From contig CAIXUF010000168.1 of the NCBI GenBank assembly GCA_903922535.1, forward strand, positions 1-5,789: DNA of 5,789 bases, given 5' to 3'. Shown in pieces: positions 1-5,789 of the stretch. Source of the DNA: Candidatus Hydrogenedentota bacterium. Lineage in GTDB: Bacteria; Hydrogenedentota; Hydrogenedentia; Hydrogenedentiales; CAITNO01. Positions within the stretch are counted from its first letter, which is position 1, and every line of letters starts with the position of its first letter. The notes under the pieces are model-generated. The model did not search any database, was not told the origin of the DNA, and saw only the letters and a program-made list of their open reading frames with translations. The position numbers and the translations under genes are program-made.

Positions 1-825
1 AGGAGGGCCGGCTCATCCTCGACCAGCAGGATGGTCTCCCGGCCGCGCGCGACAGGTGCCGGCACGCCTTTCGTTGACTGTCGGGCCTCGTCCGCATGCC
101 GGGGCAGGTAGATCCTGAAGATTGTTCCCTGTCCGGCCTCGCTGTAGACATCAACGCAGCCGCCATTCTGCATGACAATGCCGTAAATCGTCGCCAAACC
201 CAGACCGGTGCCCTTGCCCATTTCCTTGGTTGTGAAGAACGGTTCAAAGATGTGCGCGCGCGTCTCCGCGTCCATGCCGCAGCCGTCGTCGCTCACGGTG
301 AGCAGCACATATTCCCCTGTCGCAAGGCTTGCATGACCGGCGCTGTATTGCCCGTCAACACTGCGGTTTTCCGTCCCGATGGTGATCCTGCCGACGTTGT
401 CAATGGCGTCCCGGGCGTTGACGCAGAGGTTCGCCAGAATCTGATCGATTTGTGACGGATCCATCCAGACCGGCCACAAATTCGCGCCCGGATGCCAGTT
501 GAGCTGGATATCCTCGCCGATGAGCCGTTGCAGCATTTTGAGCATGCCCGCCACGGTATCGTTCAGGTCAAGCACTGTGGGCGCGACGGTCTGCCTTCGG
601 GCAAATGCCAGCAGTTGGCGGGTCAGGTCGGCGGAGCGCCTGGCCGCCGTTCGGATTTCCTGCAGGTCTGTGTGGAGCGGTTCGGCCGGATTCACCTGAT
701 CCAGGGCCACCTCGGTGTAGCCGAGGATCACGGCCAGCATGTTGTTGAAGTCATGCGCCACGCCGCCCGCCAGCCGGCCCACCGACTCCATCTTCTGCGC
801 CTGCTGAAGCTGGGCTTCGAGTTTG
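1..825 (-). repeat. Paralogous kinase-core block, copy A (in the large kinase)
   Basis: This stretch, coding for HisKA, HATPase and the first receiver residues, aligns with 4783-5607 at a constant offset of 4782 and without net gaps. By hand the proteins differ at about 58 of 277 positions. The longest identical run I found is 53 bases, 733-785 against 5515-5567, covering the H-box. The match probably continues past the left edge into the receiver. Similarity becomes patchy to the right of about 825, where the last PAS domain begins. Confidence 0.9.
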
Positions 826-3800
826 AAGCGCTCCGCCTCGGCCTCGTTGCGCTCGGAGATGTCGCGGGTGACGCCGCGTATTTCCACGCGCCCGTTCTCT
901 TCATTGACATAGAAGCTGGCAACCACTTCCACCCAGGCTGCGGTTCCGTCCTTGCGGACCTGCTGCGTTTCAATGGTGTGGAAGGTGTCGGCGGGCATCT
1001 TGCCCGCGATAAACGCTTCTGTCAGGCTGCGAATAAGATTGCCCACGTGCGCGCCATCTTCCACGCTGAGCCGACGGGTCACCGGCTCGGCGAGAATCTC
1101 TTTCGGGGTGTAGCCGGTCAGCCGCTCCACCGACGGGCTGACATAGAGAAAGCGCAGTGTCTCCGCGTCCAGCACCCCCACCACGTCTTTGATGTTCTCC
1201 GTGAGAAGGCGGTGTTTCCTTTCGCTCTCCCGCAGCGCCAGTTCGGACTGTTTGCGGACGGTTATGTCGGTGAAGATGCAGGCGAACTGGTTGATCGCGG
1301 GCCGGAAGGCCGTCACCTCGAAATGCTTTTTCAGGTCGGAGGTGTAGTTCTCGAAGCGGGCAGGCTCCCCCGTAAGCGCCACCCTGCCGTAGGTCTCGAT
1401 CCAGCTCCGCTCCGTTCCGGGGAGCGTCTCCAGCACCGTGCGCCCCACGATGTCTTCCCTTCTGAGGCCGGTCACGTGCTCAAAAGCCGGGTTGACGTCA
1501 AGAAAGCGGTAGTCCACCGGGGTTCCCGTTTCATCGCAGATGATTTCCTGCAGGGCAAAGCCTTCCAGCATTTCGAGGAACAGGGTCCGGTACTCCTTCT
1601 CCACCTGCCTGCGCGCGGTGATGTCATGGAAGAACCAGACCCGGCCCCCTGCGGCACCCGCCACCGCCAGCGGCGCGGAATAGCGCTCATAAACGTGGCC
1701 GTCTTTGAACACGATCTCGTCCGTGTCTCTGTCGTTCGACCCGTAGAGCGCCCTCACCTTCCGCAAGAACGCCTCGGGGTCGAGCACCTGATCAACAACA
1801 GCATCCAGCACGGGCTGGTCGTCTTTGGCATCCAGCATCGCCTGGGGGATATGGAGCATCTCGCCCAAGCGCCGGTTTGCCCGGATGATCCTGCCGTCGT
1901 TGCTGACGGCCAGCACCCCGTCGCTGGTCGTGTCCAAAATGCACCGCAACTCGGTTTCGCTCTGCCGCAGCGCCTCCTCCGTCCGCCGTTGGTCCGTGAT
2001 GTCCCGCGCCGAAGAAAGCGCGCCCGCCACGTTTCCATCCTTGTCCCTCAGTGTGCGGCACCACCAGGCAAGCAGCCGTCTCTGTCCGTCCTTCCGCCGC
2101 TGCAGGCTTTCCACGCAGACCATGCCTTCATCGCCGTTGAAGAGGGGCTGCACTGTGCTGTAGACGCTCTGTTCACCCTCGAAATAGAATGCGGCTTCCC
2201 TGCCTGTCACGTCCTCCCCAAAGAACTCGATGCCCGCCGGATTCGCCCAGGTATAGATCTTGTCATTGTCCACTTCCATGATGATTTCCGGCACCGCGGC
2301 CAACAGGGCTTCCTGGCGTGACGACAGGGACCGCAACTTCTCCTCCGCCCGCTTGCGTTCGGTGATGTCGCTGATGACGTGGACCGCGCCCGCCAAGCGG
2401 CCGTCGGCGTCCGTGATCGGGTCCACCGCCACCTCAAACCAGGACCCGCCCATCTGGAGGTCCGTACTCTCGTGTTGCATGCTCTTCCGCATCCGGAGAA
2501 CCGGGCATTCGGGGATCGGTGCTTCGGTGCCGTGGACGGTTTCCCAGCAATGCCTGCCCAGCAGCGTGCCGCCCGAATGCGGGAAGATCCGCTCCGAAGT
2601 CTTGTTGGCACGAACCACCCGCTGCTCCCGGTCCAGAATCCAGACAGCGCTGTTGACCGCATCGAAGGTGCGCTGCCACTCCTGCGCAATGCGGAATATG
2701 GCCTCCTCGGCCAGTTTGAGGCCGGTGATGTCATTGCCCACGGCCAGTATCTCGACGCATTGTCCCAACTCGTCGAGGATGGGCCGGTTGGTCCACGCCA
2801 CCCACACGCGCGTCCCACCCTTGCGGATGTTCTCGTTCTGGTTGACCTCGTAGCGTTCGGGACGGGCCACGATGTCACGCACCATTTCGGCGAGGTCTGT
2901 TCCCGCGCTGTCGGTGGCCGGGACGATGGTCCCGACAAGGTTCTGGCCGATGATTTCCTCCTGGGAGTATCCGAAGAAGCGGGAGGCGTATTCGTTGAAG
3001 AAGGTTATCGTTCCTGACCTGTCGAAGCGAAGGATAATGCTGTTCGCGCATTCCACCAGTTCGCGGTACTTTGCCTCGCTCTTGCGGACGGATTGCACGG
3101 CGGACTGGGCTTCCGCATGGCTGGCGGCCAGCAGCAGCGCGGCGACGGTCATCACCGTCACAAACATCTGCGCCAGCAGCAGTCGCTGTGTCGGAGTGCT
3201 GCCTCCCCAGACCAGGGGGCCTGCCGTGACCGCGGCACTGGTGATGGTTATGACTGTCAACAGCACCAGCGCAAGCGTGGTGGCGCGCGGACCAAAGCGC
3301 AGGGCGGGCCAGACAAGCAGGGCCATGAGAAGATAAGGCGGCGGGGTTTGCTTCAAGACAAGCCCGAATCCAGGATTAAACGATCTCCATGCCAGCGCGC
3401 ACCACAGAACGAAGAACGCGGTCACTTCGACCGACCGGCGCCAACCTGTTTCCGTCGGCGTATTCCGCCGTCTGCCCCACGAGACGATGAGCGGGGTAAT
3501 CAGCAGGATGCCAAGGCCGTCGCTGACATACCATGTTTTCCAGAATTCCTCGAAGAGGGCGCCGCAGACATACCACGCGGTTCCTGCGCCAAAAATCGCC
3601 GTGGCTGCGTTCACGATGGCCGCGCCGCCGACCAGGGCCAACACTTCACGCACCCGGCGGAAGGTTGCCCCCTCCCCGCAGACCCGGAGGATCAGCCAGG
3701 CGCAGCCCAAGGATTCCAGAACGTTCGCCGTCATGAACCCCAGGCTGCCCAGGAGGGGCCGCCCATCCGTCAGGTTGGCCGTGTTCCCGACAAGGAAGAG

Positions 3801-4046
3801 GACCGTCGCAACGGCCGGCCAAAGGCGGCGCGGACTGAGCAGGAGCGCCGCCAGGCCAATGCCACCGGCGGGCCACACCGCCATGAGGGCGTCTTCGGCG
3901 TCGGGAAAGAAGAAGGCGATCTTGTGCGCGAGGAAATATGCCAGCCCAATGCAGGCAAGCCACAGGACGGTCCGCCGCACGAGAGAAAGCTCGGGGAAAT
4001 CCGTTTCCCTGCCGGTTTCTGAGACCTTGCTTTTGATGGCGTGCAT
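1..4046 (-). CDS. MASE1 / six-PAS hybrid sensor histidine kinase (3' end beyond window)
   Basis: Membrane-bound sensor kinase, predicted to autophosphorylate on His and relay the phosphate to its own receiver. The frame is open without a stop for 1348 residues, from ATG 4046 to the left edge. Seen in order: MASE1-like membrane domain (about 25-310; WPAGG at 58-62, WYVSDGLG at 172-179, ALRFGPRA at 248-255); PAS domains at about 325-441, 455-563, 577-684, 699-810, 818-929 and 943-1064, mostly closing with a DIT or DIS PAC motif; HisKA with the H-box HDFNN (His1098); HATPase with N-box Asn1210, G1 motif DDGCGM (Asp1253, Asp1254) and G2 motif GKGTGLGL (1277-1284). The receiver begins at LLVEDE (Asp1344) and is cut; by comparison with the neighbouring kinase about 115 residues are missing. 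The start is the only in-frame ATG after the upstream stop at 4107-4109. The Shine-Dalgarno is weak (GGGA 12 bases upstream). The ligand is unknown. Domain calls come from motif reading, not a profile search. Confidence 0.93.
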   Translation of the reverse strand, partial: MHAIKSKVSETGRETDFPELSLVRRTVLWLACIGLAYFLAHKIAFFFPDAEDALMAVWPAGGIGLAALLLSPRRLWPAVATVLFLVGNTANLTDGRPLLGSLGFMTANVLESLGCAWLILRVCGEGATFRRVREVLALVGGAAIVNAATAIFGAGTAWYVCGALFEEFWKTWYVSDGLGILLITPLIVSWGRRRNTPTETGWRRSVEVTAFFVLWCALAWRSFNPGFGLVLKQTPPPYLLMALLVWPALRFGPRATTLALVLLTVITITSAAVTAGPLVWGGSTPTQRLLLAQMFVTVMTVAALLLAASHAEAQSAVQSVRKSEAKYRELVECANSIILRFDRSGTITFFNEYASRFFGYSQEEIIGQNLVGTIVPATDSAGTDLAEMVRDIVARPERYEVNQNENIRKGGTRVWVAWTNRPILDELGQCVEILAVGNDITGLKLAEEAIFRIAQEWQRTFDAVNSAVWILDREQRVVRANKTSERIFPHSGGTLLGRHCWETVHGTEAPIPECPVLRMRKSMQHESTDLQMGGSWFEVAVDPITDADGRLAGAVHVISDITERKRAEEKLRSLSSRQEALLAAVPEIIMEVDNDKIYTWANPAGIEFFGEDVTGREAAFYFEGEQSVYSTVQPLFNGDEGMVCVESLQRRKDGQRRLLAWWCRTLRDKDGNVAGALSSARDITDQRRTEEALRQSETELRCILDTTSDGVLAVSNDGRIIRANRRLGEMLHIPQAMLDAKDDQPVLDAVVDQVLDPEAFLRKVRALYGSNDRDTDEIVFKDGHVYERYSAPLAVAGAAGGRVWFFHDITARRQVEKEYRTLFLEMLEGFALQEIICDETGTPVDYRFLDVNPAFEHVTGLRREDIVGRTVLETLPGTERSWIETYGRVALTGEPARFENYTSDLKKHFEVTAFRPAINQFACIFTDITVRKQSELALRESERKHRLLTENIKDVVGVLDAETLRFLYVSPSVERLTGYTPKEILAEPVTRRLSVEDGAHVGNLIRSLTEAFIAGKMPADTFHTIETQQVRKDGTAAWVEVVASFYVNEENGRVEIRGVTRDISERNEAEAERFKLEAQLQQAQKMESVGRLAGGVAHDFNNMLAVILGYTEVALDQVNPAEPLHTDLQEIRTAARRSADLTRQLLAFARRQTVAPTVLDLNDTVAGMLKMLQRLIGEDIQLNWHPGANLWPVWMDPSQIDQILANLCVNARDAIDNVGRITIGTENRSVDGQYSAGHASLATGEYVLLTVSDDGCGMDAETRAHIFEPFFTTKEMGKGTGLGLATIYGIVMQNGGCVDVYSEAGQGTIFRIYLPRHADEARQSTKGVPAPVARGRETILLVEDEPAL
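855..3074 (-). other. Array of six PAS/PAC domains in the large kinase
   Basis: Residues about 325-1064 contain six successive PAS domains joined by short charged linkers of the kind [21 protein letters not shown] and [12 protein letters not shown], which are probably coiled-coil signalling helices. Domain 2 has a Cys motif (Cys500, His505, Gly506, Cys514). Domains 1, 5 and 6 keep classical core motifs such as [15 protein letters not shown] and LTGYT. None shows a signature I would tie to haem, FAD or FMN. Domain borders are estimates read from the repeated PAC ends (DIT or DIS at about 439, 560, 682, 808, 927 and 1062). Confidence 0.85.
3117..3974 (-). other. MASE1-like integral membrane sensory domain of the large kinase
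   Basis: Residues about 25-310 of the large kinase form a run of hydrophobic helices separated by short polar loops; I count roughly eight candidate membrane segments. The WPAGG motif after the first helix, the [14 protein letters not shown] stretch at 172-185 and the ALRFGPRA motif at 248-255 resemble MASE1, a membrane sensory domain found on histidine kinases and diguanylate cyclases. The last helix (about 288-308) leads directly into the linker of the first PAS domain. What MASE1 senses is not established in general, so no ligand is proposed. Confidence 0.8.
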
Positions 4047-4103
4047 CCGATCATGCGTTCCCGGTCTGCCCCCTGCCCGGCGGGGATGGAGAATCGCAGT
4101 TCC

Positions 4104-4132
4104 ACTCTAGCAGGTTTGCCCCAATGGCGCAA
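4104..4132 (-). promoter_or_regulatory. Weak sigma70-type promoter candidate for the large kinase
   Basis: On the minus strand TTGCGC (4132-4127) and TAGAGT (4109-4104) are 17 bases apart, and TGC just before the second box gives an extended -10. Three of six and four of six bases match the consensus. Transcription would start near 4097, leaving about 50 untranslated bases before ATG 4046. The match is modest. Confidence 0.25.
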
Positions 4133-4148
4133 TGAAAATAATGCCGCA

Positions 4149-4163
4149 TTTCAAGAATTGAAA
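4149..4163. promoter_or_regulatory. Perfect 15-base palindrome, possible operator
   Basis: TTTCAA (4149-4154), a 3-base spacer GAA, and TTGAAA (4158-4163) form a perfect inverted repeat. It sits immediately next to the GC-rich hairpin and 17 bases upstream of the candidate -35 of the large kinase gene. The position suits a regulator binding site, but a 15-base AT-rich palindrome can arise by chance and no regulator family is indicated. Confidence 0.25.
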
Positions 4164-4199
4164 GCTTCCCGGCCCACGCGGGGCGGGCCGGGGTTAAGC
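4164..4199 (-). terminator. GC-rich inverted repeat; possible terminator or attenuator
   Basis: CCCGGCCC (4168-4175) pairs perfectly with GGGCCGGG (4185-4192) around a 9-base loop. Outside a 3-base bulge, GCTT (4164-4167) pairs with AAGC (4196-4199). On the minus strand the stem is followed by AAGCTTTCAATTC, which has only a short T-run, so termination would be inefficient. It lies between the two genes, about 120 bases before the large kinase, and could end transcription from the upstream gene. Confidence 0.4.
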
Positions 4200-4298
4200 A
4201 GTTCGGCGGCAGAACGCGGCAAGATGACGCGTCTGCGAACAAGAGGAAGGGCGTTGTACAGGAAACGGCAGATGGGTCGACCATGGCTCACTTTAAGT

Positions 4299-4352
4299 CA
4301 TGGACTCTATGGACTCTATGGACTTTATGGACGGCATGGACGATATGGACTT
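4299..4352. repeat. Six tandem copies of a 9-bp unit, YATGGACNN
   Basis: Six consecutive 9-base units start at 4299, 4308, 4317, 4326, 4335 and 4344. The core ATGGAC is invariant and is always preceded by C or T. The two variable bases are TC, TC, TT, GG, GA and TT. Read on the minus strand (the direction of transcription) the core is GTCCAT. The array lies about 100 bases after the stop of the upstream kinase and 253 bases before the start of the large kinase. A 9-base period keeps any reading frame, but no real gene crosses it. The function is unknown. Confidence 0.9.
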
Positions 4353-4411
4353 TGCCCGGCGGGTGATTCGGATTTGTGTCGATTCTTTTCCGCAAAGTCT
4401 ATGGCATTCAT

Positions 4412-4437
4412 GACTTCGGAAGATTCTGCCTGAAGTC
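4412..4437 (-). terminator. Inverted repeat after the upstream kinase stop; possible weak terminator
   Basis: On the minus strand GACTTC, a bulged A and GG pair with CC and GAAGTC across a 9-base loop, beginning 17 bases past the TAA stop. No T-run follows it in the minus direction. A T-run (4445-4451) follows it only in the plus direction, where no gene is seen. It may be a 3'-end stabilising stem rather than a rho-independent terminator. Confidence 0.3.
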
Positions 4438-4454
4438 GACAGTTGTTTTTTGGG

Positions 4455-5789
4455 TTATTCACTGTCCAGCGCCTCCCGTATTTTGGCGGCCAGGTCTGCT
4501 GCGGAAAAGGGTTTCTGGATGAAACGGGTCCCCTCATCCAGCACGCCGTGGTGGGCAATGACGTCGGCCGTGTAGCCGGACATGAACAGAATCTGCATGC
4601 GGGGGTAAAGGGATTGCAGCCGTTCCGCCAAGTCCCGGCCGTTCATTTCCGGCATGACCACGTCGGTCATCAGCAGATCGATCTCTCCCGGGTGTTCTCT
4701 GGCCATGGAGATGGCCTCGCCGGGCGTGCCGGCCGCCAGTACGGTGTAGCCCAGGCGTTCGAGCGTCTTTGCGGTTATGTTGAGGAGGGCCTGTTCATCC
4801 TCCGCCAGCAGGATGGTCTCCTGGCCGTGCTCGACAGGCGCCGACGCGTCTTTCGTCGACGGTCCGGCTTTGTCCGCATGCCGGGGCAGGTAGATCTTGA
4901 AGGTTGTTCCGTGCCCCACCTCGCTGTGGACGTCAATGAAGCCGCGGTTCTGCTTGACAATCCCGCAAACGGTGGCCAAACCCAGACCGGTGCCCTTGCC
5001 CATTTCTTTGGTCGTGAAGAACGGTTCAAAGATTTGGGTCCGCACTTCCTCGCCCATGCCGCGGCCGTCGTCGCTCACGGTGAGCAGCGCATACTCCCCG
5101 GGCGTCAAGCCCGCATGGCGGGCGCAATAGTCGCCATCGACGGCGCTGTTTTCCGTCCCGACAGTGACCTTGCCGGTGTCGGTGATGGCGTCCCGGGCGT
5201 TGACGCAGAGGTTGGCAAGGATCTGGTCTATTTGTGACGGGTCCATCCAGACCGGCCACAGATTGGCGCCCGGGCGCCAGGTGAGCCGTATGTTCTCTCC
5301 GATGAGCATTTGCAGCATTTTGAGCATGCCCGCCACGGTTTCGTTCAGGTCGAGCACTTTGGGCGCGACGGTCTGCTTTCGGGCAAAGGCCAGCAGTTGG
5401 CGGGTGAGGTCGGCGGAGCGCCTGGCGGCCGTTTGGATTTCTTTCAGGTCTGCGTGGAGCGGTCGGGCCGGATCCACCTGATCCAGGGCCACCTCGGTGT
5501 AGCCAAGGATCACAGCCAGCATGTTGTTGAAGTCATGCGCCACGCCGCCCGCCAGCCGGCCCACCGATTCCATCTTTTGGGCCTGCTGGAGTTGGGTTTG
5601 GAGTTTGGCTTTCTCCTCCTCCTGCCGCCTGTGTTCGGTGACATCGCGAATTATGGTGATGTGGCCAATAACCCGGTCTTCCGTGTTTCGCACCTCAGAT
5701 ATTGTTGCCTGAACGGGAAAGCGTGTTCCGTCACGACGGTTATGCGACAATTCACCCTTCCAGAAACCCTGCCGCACAACTGCCTTCAT
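4455..5789 (-). CDS. PAS-HisKA-HATPase-REC hybrid histidine kinase (5' end beyond window)
   Basis: C-terminal 444 residues of a hybrid histidine kinase. Residue numbers are local, counted from the right edge. Seen: the second half of a PAS domain and its PAC motif (1-53, ending RDVTEH); a short coiled linker; HisKA with the HDFNN H-box (His85); HATPase with N-box Asn197, G1 motif DDGRGM (240-245) and G2 motif GKGTGLGL (264-271); and a complete receiver (about 325-442). The receiver has acidic-pocket Glu330 and Asp331, phosphoacceptor Asp376 in MTDVVMP, Ser404 and Lys426, all expected for an active domain. The stop is TAA at 4455-4457. The Met at the extreme right edge splits a PAS domain, so it is almost certainly internal and the true start lies outside the window. 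The protein may autophosphorylate and transfer to its own receiver. The next partner is unknown. It lies 408 bases upstream of the large kinase, on the same strand. Confidence 0.93.
   Translation of the reverse strand: MKAVVRQGFWKGELSHNRRDGTRFPVQATISEVRNTEDRVIGHITIIRDVTEHRRQEEEKAKLQTQLQQAQKMESVGRLAGGVAHDFNNMLAVILGYTEVALDQVDPARPLHADLKEIQTAARRSADLTRQLLAFARKQTVAPKVLDLNETVAGMLKMLQMLIGENIRLTWRPGANLWPVWMDPSQIDQILANLCVNARDAITDTGKVTVGTENSAVDGDYCARHAGLTPGEYALLTVSDDGRGMGEEVRTQIFEPFFTTKEMGKGTGLGLATVCGIVKQNRGFIDVHSEVGHGTTFKIYLPRHADKAGPSTKDASAPVEHGQETILLAEDEQALLNITAKTLERLGYTVLAAGTPGEAISMAREHPGEIDLLMTDVVMPEMNGRDLAERLQSLYPRMQILFMSGYTADVIAHHGVLDEGTRFIQKPFSAADLAAKIREALDSE
4783..5607 (-). repeat. Paralogous kinase-core block, copy B (in the PAS-hybrid kinase)
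   Basis: This is the partner of the block at 1-825, in the same orientation. The catalytic motifs (H-box, N-box, G1, G2) are kept in both copies, and the differences cluster in surface segments such as the stretch between the N-box and G1. The two copies are separated by the start of gene A, the intergenic gap and the receiver of gene B, as expected for two tandem genes with duplicated C-termini. Confidence 0.9.

Larger units (their letters stand above)
4047..4454. other. Intergenic region between the two kinase genes
   Basis: This 408-base gap has no convincing gene. Short open frames exist on both strands but carry repeat-derived or low-complexity sequence and no recognisable family. It contains an inverted repeat close to the upstream stop codon, a six-copy 9-bp tandem repeat, a GC-rich inverted repeat, a perfect AT-rich palindrome and a weak promoter candidate, each listed separately. 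The gap is long for genes in one operon, so the large kinase may have its own promoter. Confidence 0.75.

Noticed and set aside
96..455. Plus-strand frame whose product resembles that of the plus-strand frame at 4443-5237 (both contain MPGQVD and related segments)
   Set aside because: The resemblance comes from the two kinase cores being paralogous on the minus strand. Both frames are antisense shadows, so their conservation is not evidence of a real protein family.
492..2321. A 609-codon open frame on the plus strand
   Set aside because: It lies wholly antisense to the PAS array of the large kinase. Its translation shows no recognisable domain, while the opposite frame shows clear PAS motifs. 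Long antisense frames are common in GC-rich coding DNA.
3093..4022. Plus-strand open frame of 309 codons, rich in Arg, Gly, Pro and Gln
   Set aside because: It is antisense to the MASE1 membrane domain. Its composition is what a hydrophobic sense strand gives when read backwards, and it has no family motif.
4108..4126. Sigma54-like promoter (TTGG...TGC) on the minus strand
   Set aside because: The spacing between the GG and GC elements is one base too short for a -24/-12 promoter and the remaining consensus bases are missing.
4054..4132. Upstream ATG codons (4054 and 4132) as alternative starts of the large kinase
   Set aside because: Both are in a different frame from MASE1, and that frame ends at about 3770. 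The kinase frame has a stop at 4107-4109 and its first ATG at 4046.
4051..4284. Minus-strand short frame in the intergenic gap
   Set aside because: It has no motif, runs across the GC hairpin and palindrome, and overlaps the start of the large kinase in another frame.
4041..4433. Plus-strand frame with a LYGLYGLYGRHGRYG stretch
   Set aside because: The stretch is just the 9-bp repeat translated. The rest has no recognisable domain and no good ribosome binding site.
5787..5789. ATG at the right edge as the true start of the second kinase
   Set aside because: It would begin the protein in the middle of a PAS domain. The codon is most likely an internal Met and the gene extends beyond the window.

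Overview
The window is a stretch of GC-rich bacterial DNA with two signal-transduction genes, both transcribed right to left (minus strand) and both cut by a window edge. The style is that of a Gram-negative environmental bacterium with many large sensory kinases: a membrane MASE1 input, a string of PAS domains, and HisKA-HATPase-REC hybrid histidine kinases. The sequence has no marker gene that fixes the taxon. The 9-bp intergenic tandem repeat might help place it, but I cannot run that comparison.

Layout, in the direction of transcription. (1) 5789 to 4455: the C-terminal 444 residues of a hybrid histidine kinase, comprising the end of a PAS domain, HisKA, HATPase and a complete receiver (REC) domain. 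(2) 4454 to 4047: a 408-base gap with no convincing gene. It holds a small inverted repeat just after the stop codon, six tandem copies of a 9-bp unit, a GC-rich inverted repeat, an AT-rich perfect palindrome and a weak promoter candidate. (3) 4046 to 1: a very large hybrid histidine kinase with 1348 residues visible. It has an N-terminal MASE1 membrane domain, six PAS domains in series, HisKA and HATPase, and it runs off the left edge in the first residues of its receiver domain.

The main structural observation is that the kinase cores of the two genes are paralogous. Bases 1-825 match 4783-5607 at a constant offset of 4782 with no net insertion or deletion, and about four fifths of the residues are identical by hand alignment. 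The similarity fades at the junction between the last PAS domain and the HisKA helix. The pair therefore looks like a tandem duplication of a transmitter-receiver module, with at least one copy carrying a different sensory front end. Both kinases are expected to autophosphorylate a His in an HDFNN-type H-box and pass the phosphate to their own receiver domain. The downstream partner (an HPt protein or output regulator) is not in this window.

I see no RNA gene, insertion sequence, CRISPR array or phage feature, and no sign of an undescribed system. The long plus-strand open frames are antisense shadows of the kinase genes.
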